Assembly (NCBI RefSeq): GCF_008369115.1
Contig: NZ_VOAZ01000005.1
Coordinates: 1 to 64,000, forward strand
Source: Psychrobacter sp. ANT_WB68
GTDB lineage: Bacteria; Pseudomonadota; Gammaproteobacteria; Pseudomonadales; Moraxellaceae
Direction: 5' to 3'
Length of the DNA: 64,000 nucleotides
Within the stretch, counting starts at the first letter, position 1; each line of letters begins with the position of its first letter. A program made the translations under genes and the position numbers. Below the pieces are notes generated by a model. The model ran no database searches. It had not been told where the DNA came from and worked only from the letters and a program-made list of their open reading frames with translations. Shown piece after piece: positions 30,664-40,357 of this stretch.

Positions 30664-31413
30664 TTAAATGACTTTTGCTTCATTTCTTAGCTTATCGACC
30701 AACTCGTCAACTGAACCCACCTTGATACCAGCTTTACGCTCAGCGGGTGGCACAACTTTAATGATTTCTTGCTTAGAGGCCATATCAACACCGAAATCCG
30801 CTGGCGTTTTTTCATCAAGCTGTTTCTTTTTAGCTTTCATGATGTTAGGTAATTTTGCATAACGTGGCTCATTCAAACGCAAGTCAGTAGTAATGACTGC
30901 TGGTAAATCAAGTGCAACCGTTTGCAAACCACCATCGATTTCACGCGTTACATTAACTTTATCACCTTCAACCTTCACTTCTGACGCAAACGTACCCTGA
31001 CCAATACCCATCAATGCTGCTAGCATTTGACCTGTTTGGTTATTATCATCATCAATCGCTTGTTTACCCAGTAAAATAATATCTGTAGCTTCAGACTCAG
31101 CGATGTTTTTAAGGATTTTAGCGATTTGTAGAGGATATGGCTTGTCGTCAGTCAACACCAAGATACCACGATCAGCGCCTAATGCTAAAGCCGCACGAAT
31201 CTGCTCTTGTGATTCTTTTGGACCAATTGACGCAACAATAATTTCATCAATCACACCCGCTTCTTTGAGACGAACCGCTTCTTCTACTGCAATTTCATCA
31301 AAAGGGTTGATTGACATCTTAGTGTTAGATAAATCTACTCCAGAGTTATCAGCTTTTACGCGAACTTTTACGTTGTAATCAATGACACGCTTGACCGCTA
31401 CTAATGCTTTCAT
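30664..31413 (-). CDS. etfB: Electron transfer flavoprotein beta subunit
   Basis: AMP-binding subunit of ETF. The start [20 protein letters not shown], the [18 protein letters not shown] block, the [14 protein letters not shown] block and the [24 protein letters not shown] block are family landmarks. Near the C-terminus the ETF beta signature reads [25 protein letters not shown], including the lysine-rich recognition loop used in contacts with dehydrogenases. GAGGA precedes the ATG. It is the first gene of the etfB-etfA operon. The likely promoter at 31785-31812 would give a long untranslated leader. Confidence 0.96.
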   Translation of the reverse strand: MKALVAVKRVIDYNVKVRVKADNSGVDLSNTKMSINPFDEIAVEEAVRLKEAGVIDEIIVASIGPKESQEQIRAALALGADRGILVLTDDKPYPLQIAKILKNIAESEATDIILLGKQAIDDDNNQTGQMLAALMGIGQGTFASEVKVEGDKVNVTREIDGGLQTVALDLPAVITTDLRLNEPRYAKLPNIMKAKKKQLDEKTPADFGVDMASKQEIIKVVPPAERKAGIKVGSVDELVDKLRNEAKVI

Positions 31414-31784
31414 ACGTTCCTCGTTTATTAATGTTATGAATTAAAAATTGCCAGTTAAGAACCAAAGGTTCATCTTTTTCAAACTGTTGTTCAAATTGTC
31501 GTTCAAAATACCACTAAAGGTTATTACTACATTAACAGAAATTTTAACTAAACACTCATAAGCCAATCACCAAAAGTGTACTGGCATACTACTTGCTTTT
31601 TACTAATAATCAAAATTTAGAAGTAAAATATTAAAACCTGCTAAAGCTAAGCCAACCGTAATTATCACACCCATCTATCTTGCGTGAGCACAGGGATAAG
31701 GTCAAGACAACGGCGTGAATAATGCGTCATAAATTTGTCACCATTGTTGCAAAAAGCGTCTATAAGCGCATACATTAACGATTT
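31414..31784. other. Long non-coding stretch ahead of etfB
   Basis: No open frame worth reporting. If the promoter at 31785-31812 is used, this is a leader of about 365 nt, or the site of a small RNA upstream of a closer etfB promoter. A second, weaker minus-strand pair (TTGATT, 16 nt, TAGTAT, near 31585-31615) would be such a promoter. I found no clear riboswitch fold. Confidence 0.35.
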
Positions 31785-31812
31785 ATTTTATTGAAATGCC
31801 TAATTTGGTCAA
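31785..31812 (-). promoter_or_regulatory. Sigma-70 promoter upstream of etfB
   Basis: On the minus strand TTGACC (31807-31812), a 16-nt spacer and TAAAAT (31785-31790) form a good promoter. The nearest downstream gene on that strand is etfB, about 365 nt from the predicted start. Confidence 0.5.
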
Positions 31813-31973
31813 TCTTTATCGCACTTTCAATCCTTGATTGGCCGACTGCTTTGTGATTATCTTTCCAGATAGACTTTCTTTACTTCCAGAGTATGTCATT
31901 CTGTTTAAAATCAATGATAACAATTTTGATAACTCAAGCAATTTGGCCTGCTTTTACAAGGAAAAAACTTCAT

Positions 31974-32007
31974 AAAAAAAGCAACCTTATAAGAGGTTGC
32001 TTTTTTT
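31974..32007 (-). terminator. Terminator of the cold-shock gene
   Basis: A stem AAAAAAAGCAACCT/AGGTTGCTTTTTTT with a six-base loop lies about 115 nt after the csp stop. Both arms carry long A/T runs. It implies a csp transcript with an unusually long 3' end for so small a gene. Confidence 0.85.
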
Positions 32008-32120
32008 TAAAGTCTAAACAGTATTTTTATTGTTTTAACAAACAAAGGAATCAATGCTTATTAATAATCTTGTGGTATTAAGTATACTGATAGATCAGTA
32101 TGACTCAATAAGCACCTAGA

Positions 32121-32333
32121 TTAGATAGCTTCGATTTGCTCAGCTTGTGGGCCTTTTTTGCCATCACCTAAGATGAAAGACACTTTTTGGCCTTCGGCTA
32201 GAGTTTTGAAACCGTTACCTTGGATAGCGCTGTAGTGAGCGAATACGTCTTGTCCGCCGTTGTCTTGAGCGATAAAACCAAAACCTTTAGCTTCATTAAA
32301 CCACTTTACAGTGCCTTCAACTTTATCTGACAT
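32121..32333 (-). CDS. CspA-family cold-shock protein
   Basis: A 70-residue single OB-fold nucleic-acid chaperone. Start [21 protein letters not shown] with RNP1 (KGFGFI), then RNP2 (DVFAHYSAI), then the [14 protein letters not shown] and [10 protein letters not shown] segments. The ATG at 32333 has AGGA at good spacing; the frame runs 15 codons further upstream but those residues are not family-like. Members melt RNA structure and act in cold adaptation or growth control; which paralogue this is cannot be told. The gene is monocistronic with a leader of about 150 nt and a distant terminator. Confidence 0.93.
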   Translation of the reverse strand: MSDKVEGTVKWFNEAKGFGFIAQDNGGQDVFAHYSAIQGNGFKTLAEGQKVSFILGDGKKGPQAEQIEAI

Positions 32334-32497
32334 AAATTTTCCTAACTCTTTAACTGTTGGCGAGACGTGTGTCATCACCGATTAATTGATATATACTCAA
32401 GTATTTTCTGCTGAATGCGACGGCTTAAACCCTTGATATATCTACAAGATATACTATCTGCTCTTGCCTCAAATCCTTTAAGTACAAGCTGATTATA
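32334..32497 (-). promoter_or_regulatory. Promoter and long 5' leader of the cold-shock gene
   Basis: A perfect -10 TATAAT lies at 32492-32497 on the minus strand, with TTGCAG 14 nt or CTGTTG 17 nt upstream as -35 candidates. The predicted leader is about 150 nt, similar in size to the thermosensing leader known for E. coli cspA. The -10 sits inside a dyad AAGCTG-7 nt-CAGCTT. A leader fold was not derived. Confidence 0.5.
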
Positions 32498-32702
32498 ACA
32501 GCTTTTCTCAACTGCAACAGGTTAAATTACTTTTTTTTGTAAATAACTACCTTGTTATGTAAATGCCATCATTGACACAACACTATTCCATCTAAGATGT
32601 TGATTTACATAGATATTATCAATAATTTAGTAAAGAGTAATTAAAACTGATTGCCTTTTTTCTCAATGATAATATCAACAGGATAAATATTTGTCCCTAT
32701 GT

Positions 32703-33128
32703 CTATTGAGGCAGCGGTAACCATGGTGACGATAATACCAGCAGACATAATGCAAAAAATATCAAGGAAAACGATTGGCTGTAGGCAATGTACTTAGCGG
32801 GAACAACCAAGTCTTTCGGTGAAGCGGGTATACCTTTGCGCTTGAGAAGGCGTGTGCCGTATATCCAACCATATATTGTGTAGATACTATAAGCCACAGG
32901 AACCGCAATCGCTAATGGTGCTAGATCGATGACGTATAACGCCACTGTCGAGACAAAAAACCAAGCGGTATCAATTAATGAGCTGATTTGGAAGAACTTA
33001 GACTTTGGTAGCTTACCCTGATTACTTTTGAGTATCTCCCCTTCTATCCATATCAAAACAGCCACGACAGCGCTCAAAATAATATATGCGAATTGCGGCG
33101 TTAGCCAGTTAGGATTTGGTATTTGCAC
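32703..33128 (-). CDS. Unrecognised four-helix membrane protein
   Basis: I do not recognise a family. The product of about 141 residues has four hydrophobic segments: FAYIILSAVVAVLIWI, SLIDTAWFFVSTVALYVIDL, PLAIAVPVAYSIYTIYGWIYG, and YSQSFSLIFFALCLLVL. Basic stretches between helices 1-2 (KSNQGKLPKSK) and 3-4 (RLLKRKG) suggest cytoplasmic loops. No ATG opens the frame: candidates are a GTG at 33128 (AGG nine bases upstream, used here) and a TTG at 33137. It stands alone between the cold-shock gene and the ilv operon; no operon partner points to a role. Confidence 0.55.
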   Translation of the reverse strand: MQIPNPNWLTPQFAYIILSAVVAVLIWIEGEILKSNQGKLPKSKFFQISSLIDTAWFFVSTVALYVIDLAPLAIAVPVAYSIYTIYGWIYGTRLLKRKGIPASPKDLVVPAKYIAYSQSFSLIFFALCLLVLSSPWLPLPQ

Positions 33129-33382
33129 AACATACAACCTGTAATCAATAAAAAAGTAAGAAGAATAAAACCAATCGCTTTAGTACTTAATAGCCGATTG
33201 CTTCCACCAAGAGTAGTTTAAATAAGACAAGAGGCGAAATTAAATGACGCTTTAAGTAATAAAAAGTCATCTATAAAAATTATGAAGGCTTTCTATATGA
33301 GGCAGAGATGATGTGTTTTCAACCAATCTCAAAGCAATTGACATGAAAACCTTACTTAGCTTATTGAAATAATAGCCATTAA

Positions 33383-33416
33383 AAAACCCGCGCCATCAAG
33401 TGATAACACGGGTTTT
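33383..33416 (-). terminator. Terminator of the ilvI-ilvH-ilvC operon
   Basis: A stem AAAACCCG/CGGGTTTT with an 18-nt interior lies about 60 nt after the ilvC stop; the minus strand continues with TTTTTT. Confidence 0.82.
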
Positions 33417-33476
33417 GGATTCTAGATGATTAAAATGATAGACAGTTGATTAATCGCTTAATCGCCTTCTAGCAAA

Positions 33477-34514
<1,038 letters not shown>

Positions 34515-34595
34515 TCATGGCGGGCCATGGATAAATAAACGCTTAGATTACAGTCACTATCATAAAGTGATTTGCCATATAAGCGTTATGTTAAG

Positions 34596-34653
34596 TGTTG
34601 AATAACGAAGTTTGAAACCATATATGTTGAAATACGAAGCTTGAAACTATAAA
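34596..34653. repeat. Two tandem 29-bp repeats in the ilvH-ilvC spacer
   Basis: Units 34596-34624 and 34625-34653 abut exactly and share 24 of 29 positions. Both begin TGTTGAA, carry ACGAAG in the middle, and then TTGAAAC. They lie in the transcribed spacer between ilvH and ilvC. No hairpin is obvious within a unit. Confidence 0.8.
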
Positions 34654-34671
34654 TTTTGCAATAAACGCTGA

Positions 34672-35169
34672 TTACAAGCTTAGCGTTTTTTCACCGCGTG
34701 CAATACCTATTACACCAGAACGCACCACTTCCATGATACGTTCGCGACCAATCACATCGATAAAGCCATCAAGCTTGGCTTTATCACCGACGATTTGAAT
34801 GGTATAAAGATTTGAATTCACGTCAACGATTTGGGCACGGAAAATATCTGCACTGCGTTTAATCTCTTCACGTACACCGCCTGTCGCCCGTACTTTAATC
34901 AGCATCAACTCGCGTTCGACGTGTACGTTATCTGATAGATTAAGCACTTTAACCACTTCAATCAATTTATGCAATTGCTTGGTGATTTGTTCTATTTTTT
35001 CAGGTGACGTAATAGTGGTTAACGTTAAGCGAGAAATACTCGAATCATCAGTAGGCGCAACGTTCAAAGTTTCGATGTTGTAGCCACGTTGGGAGAACAA
35101 ACCGACCACTCGCGACAACGAACCCGCTTCGTTTTCCATCAATACCGAAATCAGATGTTGTTGTTGCAT
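34672..35169 (-). CDS. ilvH: Acetolactate synthase regulatory subunit
   Basis: The small subunit that confers valine feedback control on acetolactate synthase and raises its activity. The N-terminal ACT domain is textbook: LISVLMENEAGSLSRVVGLFSQRGYNIETLNVAPTDD. The C-terminal part includes ELMLIKVRATGGVREEI and GVIGIARGEKTLSL. The 165-residue length is usual for IlvH/IlvN. Its ATG overlaps the ilvI stop by one base (TAATG), with GGGGAG eight bases upstream, so translation of the two subunits is probably coupled and stoichiometric. Confidence 0.96.
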   Translation of the reverse strand: MQQQHLISVLMENEAGSLSRVVGLFSQRGYNIETLNVAPTDDSSISRLTLTTITSPEKIEQITKQLHKLIEVVKVLNLSDNVHVERELMLIKVRATGGVREEIKRSADIFRAQIVDVNSNLYTIQIVGDKAKLDGFIDVIGRERIMEVVRSGVIGIARGEKTLSL

Positions 35170-37001
35170 TAGGTACGCTCCCCTTTTGTTAACCACATAT
35201 CACGCATCGCTTGCCCAGCAATTTGCATCGGATATACATGCTCGTTACGATCGACATAAACGTCAATAAATACCAATCTGTCTTTTATTGCCATGGCTTC
35301 AGCCAACTGTGCTTCCATGGTCGCAGGATCGGTAATCTTAATGCCGACGTGACCATAGCTTTCAGCCAATTTGACAAAATCTGGTAGTGAATTCATATAA
35401 GAATGGGCATGACGGCCTTCATACAGCATGTCTTGCCACTGTTTTACCATGCCTAATTGGGCGTTATTTAGGTTCAGGATTTTAACCGGCAAATCATATT
35501 GCAAGCAGGTTGAGAGCTCTTGGATATTCATCTGAATGGAGCCTTCACCGGTAATACAAACCACATCACGCTCAGGGTTCGCAAGTTTCGCTGCCATCGC
35601 ATACGGCAAGCCAACACCCATCGTACCTAAACCACCTGAGTTCAGCCATTGACGCGGCTCATTATAGGTATAGTAAAGCGCCGCAAACATCTGATGCTGA
35701 CCGACGTCACTCGTGATAATCGCGTTACTATTAGTCACTTTATCTAAAGCTTGCACGACCGCTTGTGGCTTAATACCATTATCGGTACTGGTGTCATAGC
35801 GCAAACCATGACGCTTACGCCACTCATTAATCTGTGACCACCAATCTAACAAGGCATGTTGGTCTAGCTCTTTATCTTCACCGACAATTTCTATGATATC
35901 GGTAAGGACAGATTTGACATCGCCTACGATCGGAATATGCGCATTAATCGTTTTTGAAATGGAGGTAGGATCAATATCAATATGAATAATCGTCGCATTC
36001 GGACAGAATTTTTTGACGTTATTGGTGACACGGTCATCAAAACGTGCACCAATTGCCAAGATTACGTCGGCATGATGCATGGTCATATTGGCTTCATAGG
36101 TGCCATGCATACCAAGCATACCTAAGAACTGCTCGTCAGAACCAGGAAAAGCGCCCAAACCCATTAAGGTATTGGTTACGGGTAAGTTTAAACGGTGCGC
36201 AAGATTAGTGAGCTCTTTATGTGCATTACCCAAAACAACACCGCCGCCAGAGTAAACAATCGGGCGCTTAGCAGCAAGCAGCGTTTCAACCGCTTTTTTA
36301 ATCTGACCACTATGACCTTTTAATGACGGCTGATACGAGCGTATAAACACCTCTTTTGGGTATTCATAAGCAAATTTTTCGCTTGGCGCCGTCATATCTT
36401 TTGGCACATCGATGACCACAGGACCTGGACGTCCAGCCTGCGCAATATAAAATGCTTTTTTGACAATCATTGGAATTTCGCTAGCATGGCGTACTTGAAA
36501 GCTATGCTTGACGATAGGACGCGACACACCAATCATATCGGTTTCTTGGAAAGCATCTTCACCGATTAGGCTGCTAGGTACCTGTCCTGCGATGACGACC
36601 ATCGGCACAGAATCCATAAACGCTGTGGCAATAGCTGTCACCGTGTTGGTGGCACCAGGGCCTGACGTCGCTAAGACCACACCAGTCTGACCTGTGACTC
36701 GCGAATAAGCATCGGCCATATGACCGGCTGCTTGCTCATGACGTACTAAAATATGCTCGATATTCTCTTGTTGGAATAAGGCATCATAAATATGCAGAAC
36801 GGCGCCGCCTGGGTAGCCAAAAATATATTTGACCCCTTCATCCGTTAGTGCTTGCACCAACATCTCAGCGCCAGATAGCATCACAGGCTGCTCGCTACCT
36901 TCAGCAAGGCGTTGTTGCTTCTCTCCAAAGTTTTTGGCGGCATTACCCGTTTGGGTATGTCCAGTCATATTAGGACTTTGCGTGGTTTGCGTCACTGTCA
37001 T
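35169..37001 (-). CDS. ilvI: Acetolactate synthase catalytic subunit
   Basis: Thiamine-diphosphate enzyme making acetolactate from pyruvate, and acetohydroxybutyrate for isoleucine. [16 protein letters not shown] opens the conserved core, the activating Glu lies in [16 protein letters not shown], and [15 protein letters not shown] and [16 protein letters not shown] follow. The thiamine/Mg motif begins [13 protein letters not shown] (GEG instead of the more common GDG) and ends LNLNN. ATG at 37001 is used, giving about 610 residues with a 40-residue polar extension; the frame opens at a TTG at 37049 with no ribosome site. The true start could be later. It leads the ilvI-ilvH-ilvC operon. Confidence 0.95.
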   Translation of the reverse strand: MTVTQTTQSPNMTGHTQTGNAAKNFGEKQQRLAEGSEQPVMLSGAEMLVQALTDEGVKYIFGYPGGAVLHIYDALFQQENIEHILVRHEQAAGHMADAYSRVTGQTGVVLATSGPGATNTVTAIATAFMDSVPMVVIAGQVPSSLIGEDAFQETDMIGVSRPIVKHSFQVRHASEIPMIVKKAFYIAQAGRPGPVVIDVPKDMTAPSEKFAYEYPKEVFIRSYQPSLKGHSGQIKKAVETLLAAKRPIVYSGGGVVLGNAHKELTNLAHRLNLPVTNTLMGLGAFPGSDEQFLGMLGMHGTYEANMTMHHADVILAIGARFDDRVTNNVKKFCPNATIIHIDIDPTSISKTINAHIPIVGDVKSVLTDIIEIVGEDKELDQHALLDWWSQINEWRKRHGLRYDTSTDNGIKPQAVVQALDKVTNSNAIITSDVGQHQMFAALYYTYNEPRQWLNSGGLGTMGVGLPYAMAAKLANPERDVVCITGEGSIQMNIQELSTCLQYDLPVKILNLNNAQLGMVKQWQDMLYEGRHAHSYMNSLPDFVKLAESYGHVGIKITDPATMEAQLAEAMAIKDRLVFIDVYVDRNEHVYPMQIAGQAMRDMWLTKGERT

Positions 37002-37848
37002 CACCTTTTTTTGTGGCAAGGATTGGAGTTCATTCGTAAGAGAAAACAATGCTATTTACACAGGGTTGTTCCTCTCATAAAAATAACTACAAATCCTTGT
37101 CCATATCAAGAATGTGTGCCCACCATATCTAAGCAACGCTGTTTTATAAGACAGCAAGCCACTCAAACACAGCAATATATGTAAGGTCAGTGTTGTGACA
37201 GGATTTTATCGATAGACAGTGACAAGATGCGAGTGCATCTATAAAAGAAGCTTATTATTTGTGATGAATACGAGCTTACGCTAGTAATAAATAAATCGAT
37301 ACAGCATGAAAAAACAAATCTCAAAATGATTACAACGTTATAGGATAGTTAAATCTTATAACCTGTTTGATGAGTAGATGTTACAACCACACATTGCGCC
37401 CTATTTTTTATTACAGCCAAATCTTATTAAACACAATCATAATAAGTTTATCTTAGTCATTGTAGACAGATAAGTCCGGAGACAACAAATATAACATTTG
37501 ACAACCATTGCGATAATGACCATCTATTTTATATTCTTGTCACAAAGAAAATAAAGCTAAGCGAGCTACTGATAAGCAACCCATAGTCATCATTTTCAAG
37601 TGCCACGGCAATATCATAAAAGCCGCTCACTGACCAATCAACTGCTATTATATTCGATGGTTTAAGCACCATTGTCAAGAAAAACTTCTAAACCCCATCC
37701 CTAACTATTAGTTATTAAATAATGTACATTTATAAGTATTATTTGCTAAAATCAAACACTAGTGTATTTATATTGTTATCAAGACGTTTAAATATTATCC
37801 TTAACTGATAAATACATCCGTTTTTTACCTATTAAGAGGATTGTTACT
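37002..37848. other. Large intergenic region ahead of ilvI
   Basis: About 850 nt between ilvI (minus) and a DUF4124 gene (plus) with no gene I can support. I read the minus strand close to ilvI for a leader peptide rich in Ile, Leu or Val codons and an attenuator hairpin and found neither: the nearest short frames (for example an ATG about 50 nt upstream of ilvI encoding eight residues) lack such runs. A plus-strand TTGACA at about 37498 has no matching -10. Confidence 0.4.
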
Positions 37849-38349
37849 ATGGCATATGCGTCTACAATAAATACCGCTGCCAAACTGCTTATGAGTATCA
37901 GTGCGGCGTGTATGCTTATGCTGCCAATCAATGCCAGTCATGCCATTCAGGTTTATAAGTCTATCGGCGCGCATGGTGAGGTGAAATACAGCCAGCATGC
38001 CCCACAAAATGGTAAAAATATTGAAGTGATTGAATTTCGTAGCGACGGCAGGCAAAGTAACGCTGGACAGTTAGCTGGAAAGACCGAAGCTAACCAAGCT
38101 GCACCACAAAGCGCAGAAGAACAGCGCGTTGCTCAGCTAGAAGCACGTATCAAAGAACAAGAAGCGCAGGCCAATGCCCAGCGCTGTCAGTCATTACGTA
38201 ATAACTTGACCAACTTAAATGTTGGCGGACGTATTTATGAAATGGATGCCAATGGTAAACGTCAATACTTAGATGGCCGTGAGATTGAGCTCAAGCGTGA
38301 GCGCGTACAGCAAGCCATCAATCAATATTGTAATGGCGCTAAGACCTAA
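37849..38349 (+). CDS. DUF4124 domain-containing periplasmic protein
   Basis: A 166-residue exported protein. The N-terminus has a signal peptide (AAKLLMSISAACMLMLPINASHA, cleavage after SHA). Right after it comes the DUF4124 signature IQVYKSIGAHGEVKYSQHAPQNGKNIEVIEF, in which tyrosine, glycine and a strand-forming GxVxYS segment are typical. The rest is a glutamine/alanine/glutamate-rich coiled segment (EEQRVAQLEARIKEQEAQANAQR) followed by YEMDANGKRQYLDGREIELKRERV. Two cysteines remain. The function of the family is unknown; the domain is found in many proteobacterial cell-envelope proteins. AGAGG lies nine bases before the ATG. Confidence 0.78.
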   Translation: MAYASTINTAAKLLMSISAACMLMLPINASHAIQVYKSIGAHGEVKYSQHAPQNGKNIEVIEFRSDGRQSNAGQLAGKTEANQAAPQSAEEQRVAQLEARIKEQEAQANAQRCQSLRNNLTNLNVGGRIYEMDANGKRQYLDGREIELKRERVQQAINQYCNGAKT

Positions 38350-38387
38350 TCTTAAGCATGTTCTACTGAATGCTTGTCCGTAGTTAA

Positions 38388-40163
38388 CTACTCAGTCATT
38401 AATTGCATAATATGACGAATAGCAGCGGGCATATCTTGCGCTTGTAAGCCTCGTTGACCGACCAATAATGACTTTTCATTATTGGTAAAATTGCTTAATT
38501 TTCCCATCTGTTTGACTAAGCAGTCTCCTGCCAGTCCATGAAGAAGAGCCGCTTGGTGTAAACTACGCGCTTCTTCTTTTAAATCCTGCTGGGCTAGCAG
38601 ACCTGCAATCACACCTGATAGCACATCACCCATGCCCGCACTGGCCATGCCTGCATTGCCCACGCCGCAAACATAAACACGATTGCCCTCTTGATCCTGC
38701 TTCAAAACCAGCGACCCTGCACCCTTTAACACCCAATCCCCACCATACCTCTCTGCGCACTGTTTTATCGCTAATAACCTATCAGCCTCTACTTCACTGA
38801 CCTCTTTATTTAGTAATCTAGCCGCTTCACCACTATGCGGTGTTAAAGACACCCGATGCTTAACGCTATGCGCTTTTAATTGTGCGACCAGTTGATGCTC
38901 ATCGCGCTGTAATGATGCCAAATGATAAAGACCGTCAGCATCAATGATTATCGGTTTATCTTCTGCTATAGCTGCTTCAATATAAGTGATAAACAATGCT
39001 TTTGCTTTTTCATCACGACCCAGCCCCATGCCGATAGCTATAACACTGGCGTCTATAATAAGAGCTTTCACTCCACTCATATCATGTAAATTAATCGTCA
39101 TCGCATCTGGTAGCGAGGTTAAGAGCGCTCCATGAAATGCCTCATGACAGGCGACGGTTATTTTACCTGCCCCTGTTGCCATCGCACTCGAGGCAGAAAG
39201 GATAGCAGCGCCGCCCATCCCTTGAGAACCATCGATGCGATTACCACCAATGACCAATACGTGTCCATAACTGCCCTTATAGCTATTCTGTCGACGGGGA
39301 CTTAAATGATGCGCAGTCGTCGTTAATGTGGCAGCTGGCTCAAATGCTTTATTACCGACTTGATAAGGTATCAGCGGTATATCAATCACCTCTCCACTGT
39401 AATCCATACCATCCTTAGTATGTAAACCAAATTTGCGCGCAATTAAACATAGAGTCGCATCAGCTTGTACCGCTATATGGTCGAATACTTGGCCAGTTGA
39501 AGCAACCAATCCGCTAGGAATATCAACCGCAATCACCAAAGCGACGTTATATTGATCGGCATGATTCAGGGCGCAAATTGCCTGCTTAAAAACACTTGTA
39601 GGCGCACGATCCAGACCGATACCAAATAGCGCATCAACATAAACATCCGCTCGCAACTGTTTGTCTATTTTTTCATTGGCATGATAAGCGCCATCTTCAA
39701 AGCGCTGATAAGGGCAATTAGCAGATAATGCCACCTGTAGAGCCCTTGCTGCATCAGATAGCATATTTGCCTTGTTAGAATTTTGCGTTGTATCCTCTAT
39801 CTCAAAATCGTGACTATCAAAACCGACGGTTATTACCTCTACCTGCCAGCCCATTTGCTGCAAATAGTAAGCAATCAGCCAACCGTCGCCACCATTATTC
39901 CCCCGCCCGACCCAAATACTCGCTCGACGCTTATAAGTAAGGTGACGGTAAAATTTAACGTTAGCTACTGCATGAGTATTGAGCATTTTTTGCTCATAAA
40001 GCGCCGCAATATACTGTGCCATATGCCATGCTGCTTGTTTCATTAATCCAAAACTGTCATTACCTTCGTCAAACCATGCCTGCTCCATTGCATAGAGTTG
40101 CCCACTGCTATATAGCGCCACTGGCATGGTCGTGTTTGCTAATAAATTGGCTGGTACTGGCAT
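38388..40163 (-). CDS. nnr: Bifunctional NAD(P)H-hydrate epimerase / ADP-dependent dehydratase
   Basis: Repairs hydrated NADH and NADPH. The N-terminal YjeF_N domain (epimerase) begins LYSSGQLYAMEQAWFDEG and contains WVGRGNNGGDGWLIAYYLQQMG, DALFGIGLDRAP and AVDIPSGLVASTG. The C-terminal ribokinase-like dehydratase has VLVIGGNRIDGSQGMGGAAIL, IGMGLGRD, LTPHSGEAARLL, WVLKGAGSLV and the GNAGMASAGMGDVLSGVIAGLL ATP/ADP-site block. The ATG at 40163 gives about 591 residues; the frame extends to 40226, and the family start might even be MPVALYSS. It is divergent from queG, its usual neighbour in the yjeE-yjeF-queG region. Confidence 0.93.
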   Translation of the reverse strand: MPVPANLLANTTMPVALYSSGQLYAMEQAWFDEGNDSFGLMKQAAWHMAQYIAALYEQKMLNTHAVANVKFYRHLTYKRRASIWVGRGNNGGDGWLIAYYLQQMGWQVEVITVGFDSHDFEIEDTTQNSNKANMLSDAARALQVALSANCPYQRFEDGAYHANEKIDKQLRADVYVDALFGIGLDRAPTSVFKQAICALNHADQYNVALVIAVDIPSGLVASTGQVFDHIAVQADATLCLIARKFGLHTKDGMDYSGEVIDIPLIPYQVGNKAFEPAATLTTTAHHLSPRRQNSYKGSYGHVLVIGGNRIDGSQGMGGAAILSASSAMATGAGKITVACHEAFHGALLTSLPDAMTINLHDMSGVKALIIDASVIAIGMGLGRDEKAKALFITYIEAAIAEDKPIIIDADGLYHLASLQRDEHQLVAQLKAHSVKHRVSLTPHSGEAARLLNKEVSEVEADRLLAIKQCAERYGGDWVLKGAGSLVLKQDQEGNRVYVCGVGNAGMASAGMGDVLSGVIAGLLAQQDLKEEARSLHQAALLHGLAGDCLVKQMGKLSNFTNNEKSLLVGQRGLQAQDMPAAIRHIMQLMTE

Positions 40164-40357
40164 GGCTGATTCTCGCTTATTTTTATTGGATAGGCTTATT
40201 GTTTTAATAATTAGATAACGTGTCATTTATATAAGCTTAGTTAAATTCTACGTTGGCTTATATCTCAGTATAAATCCAGATTTATTTGTTTTGGTACTTG
40301 CGCTCTTGGCTCACTGGCTTATCATACTGCTATTCACATTATCATTTATAGCTAACT

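Noticed and set aside
31893..32081. Plus-strand frame of 62 residues in the etfB-csp spacer
   Set aside because: It runs through the csp terminator hairpin and encodes no recognisable or structured sequence.
36829..37184. Plus-strand frames at the 5' end of ilvI
   Set aside because: They overlap ilvI in antisense and carry no ribosome site or motif.
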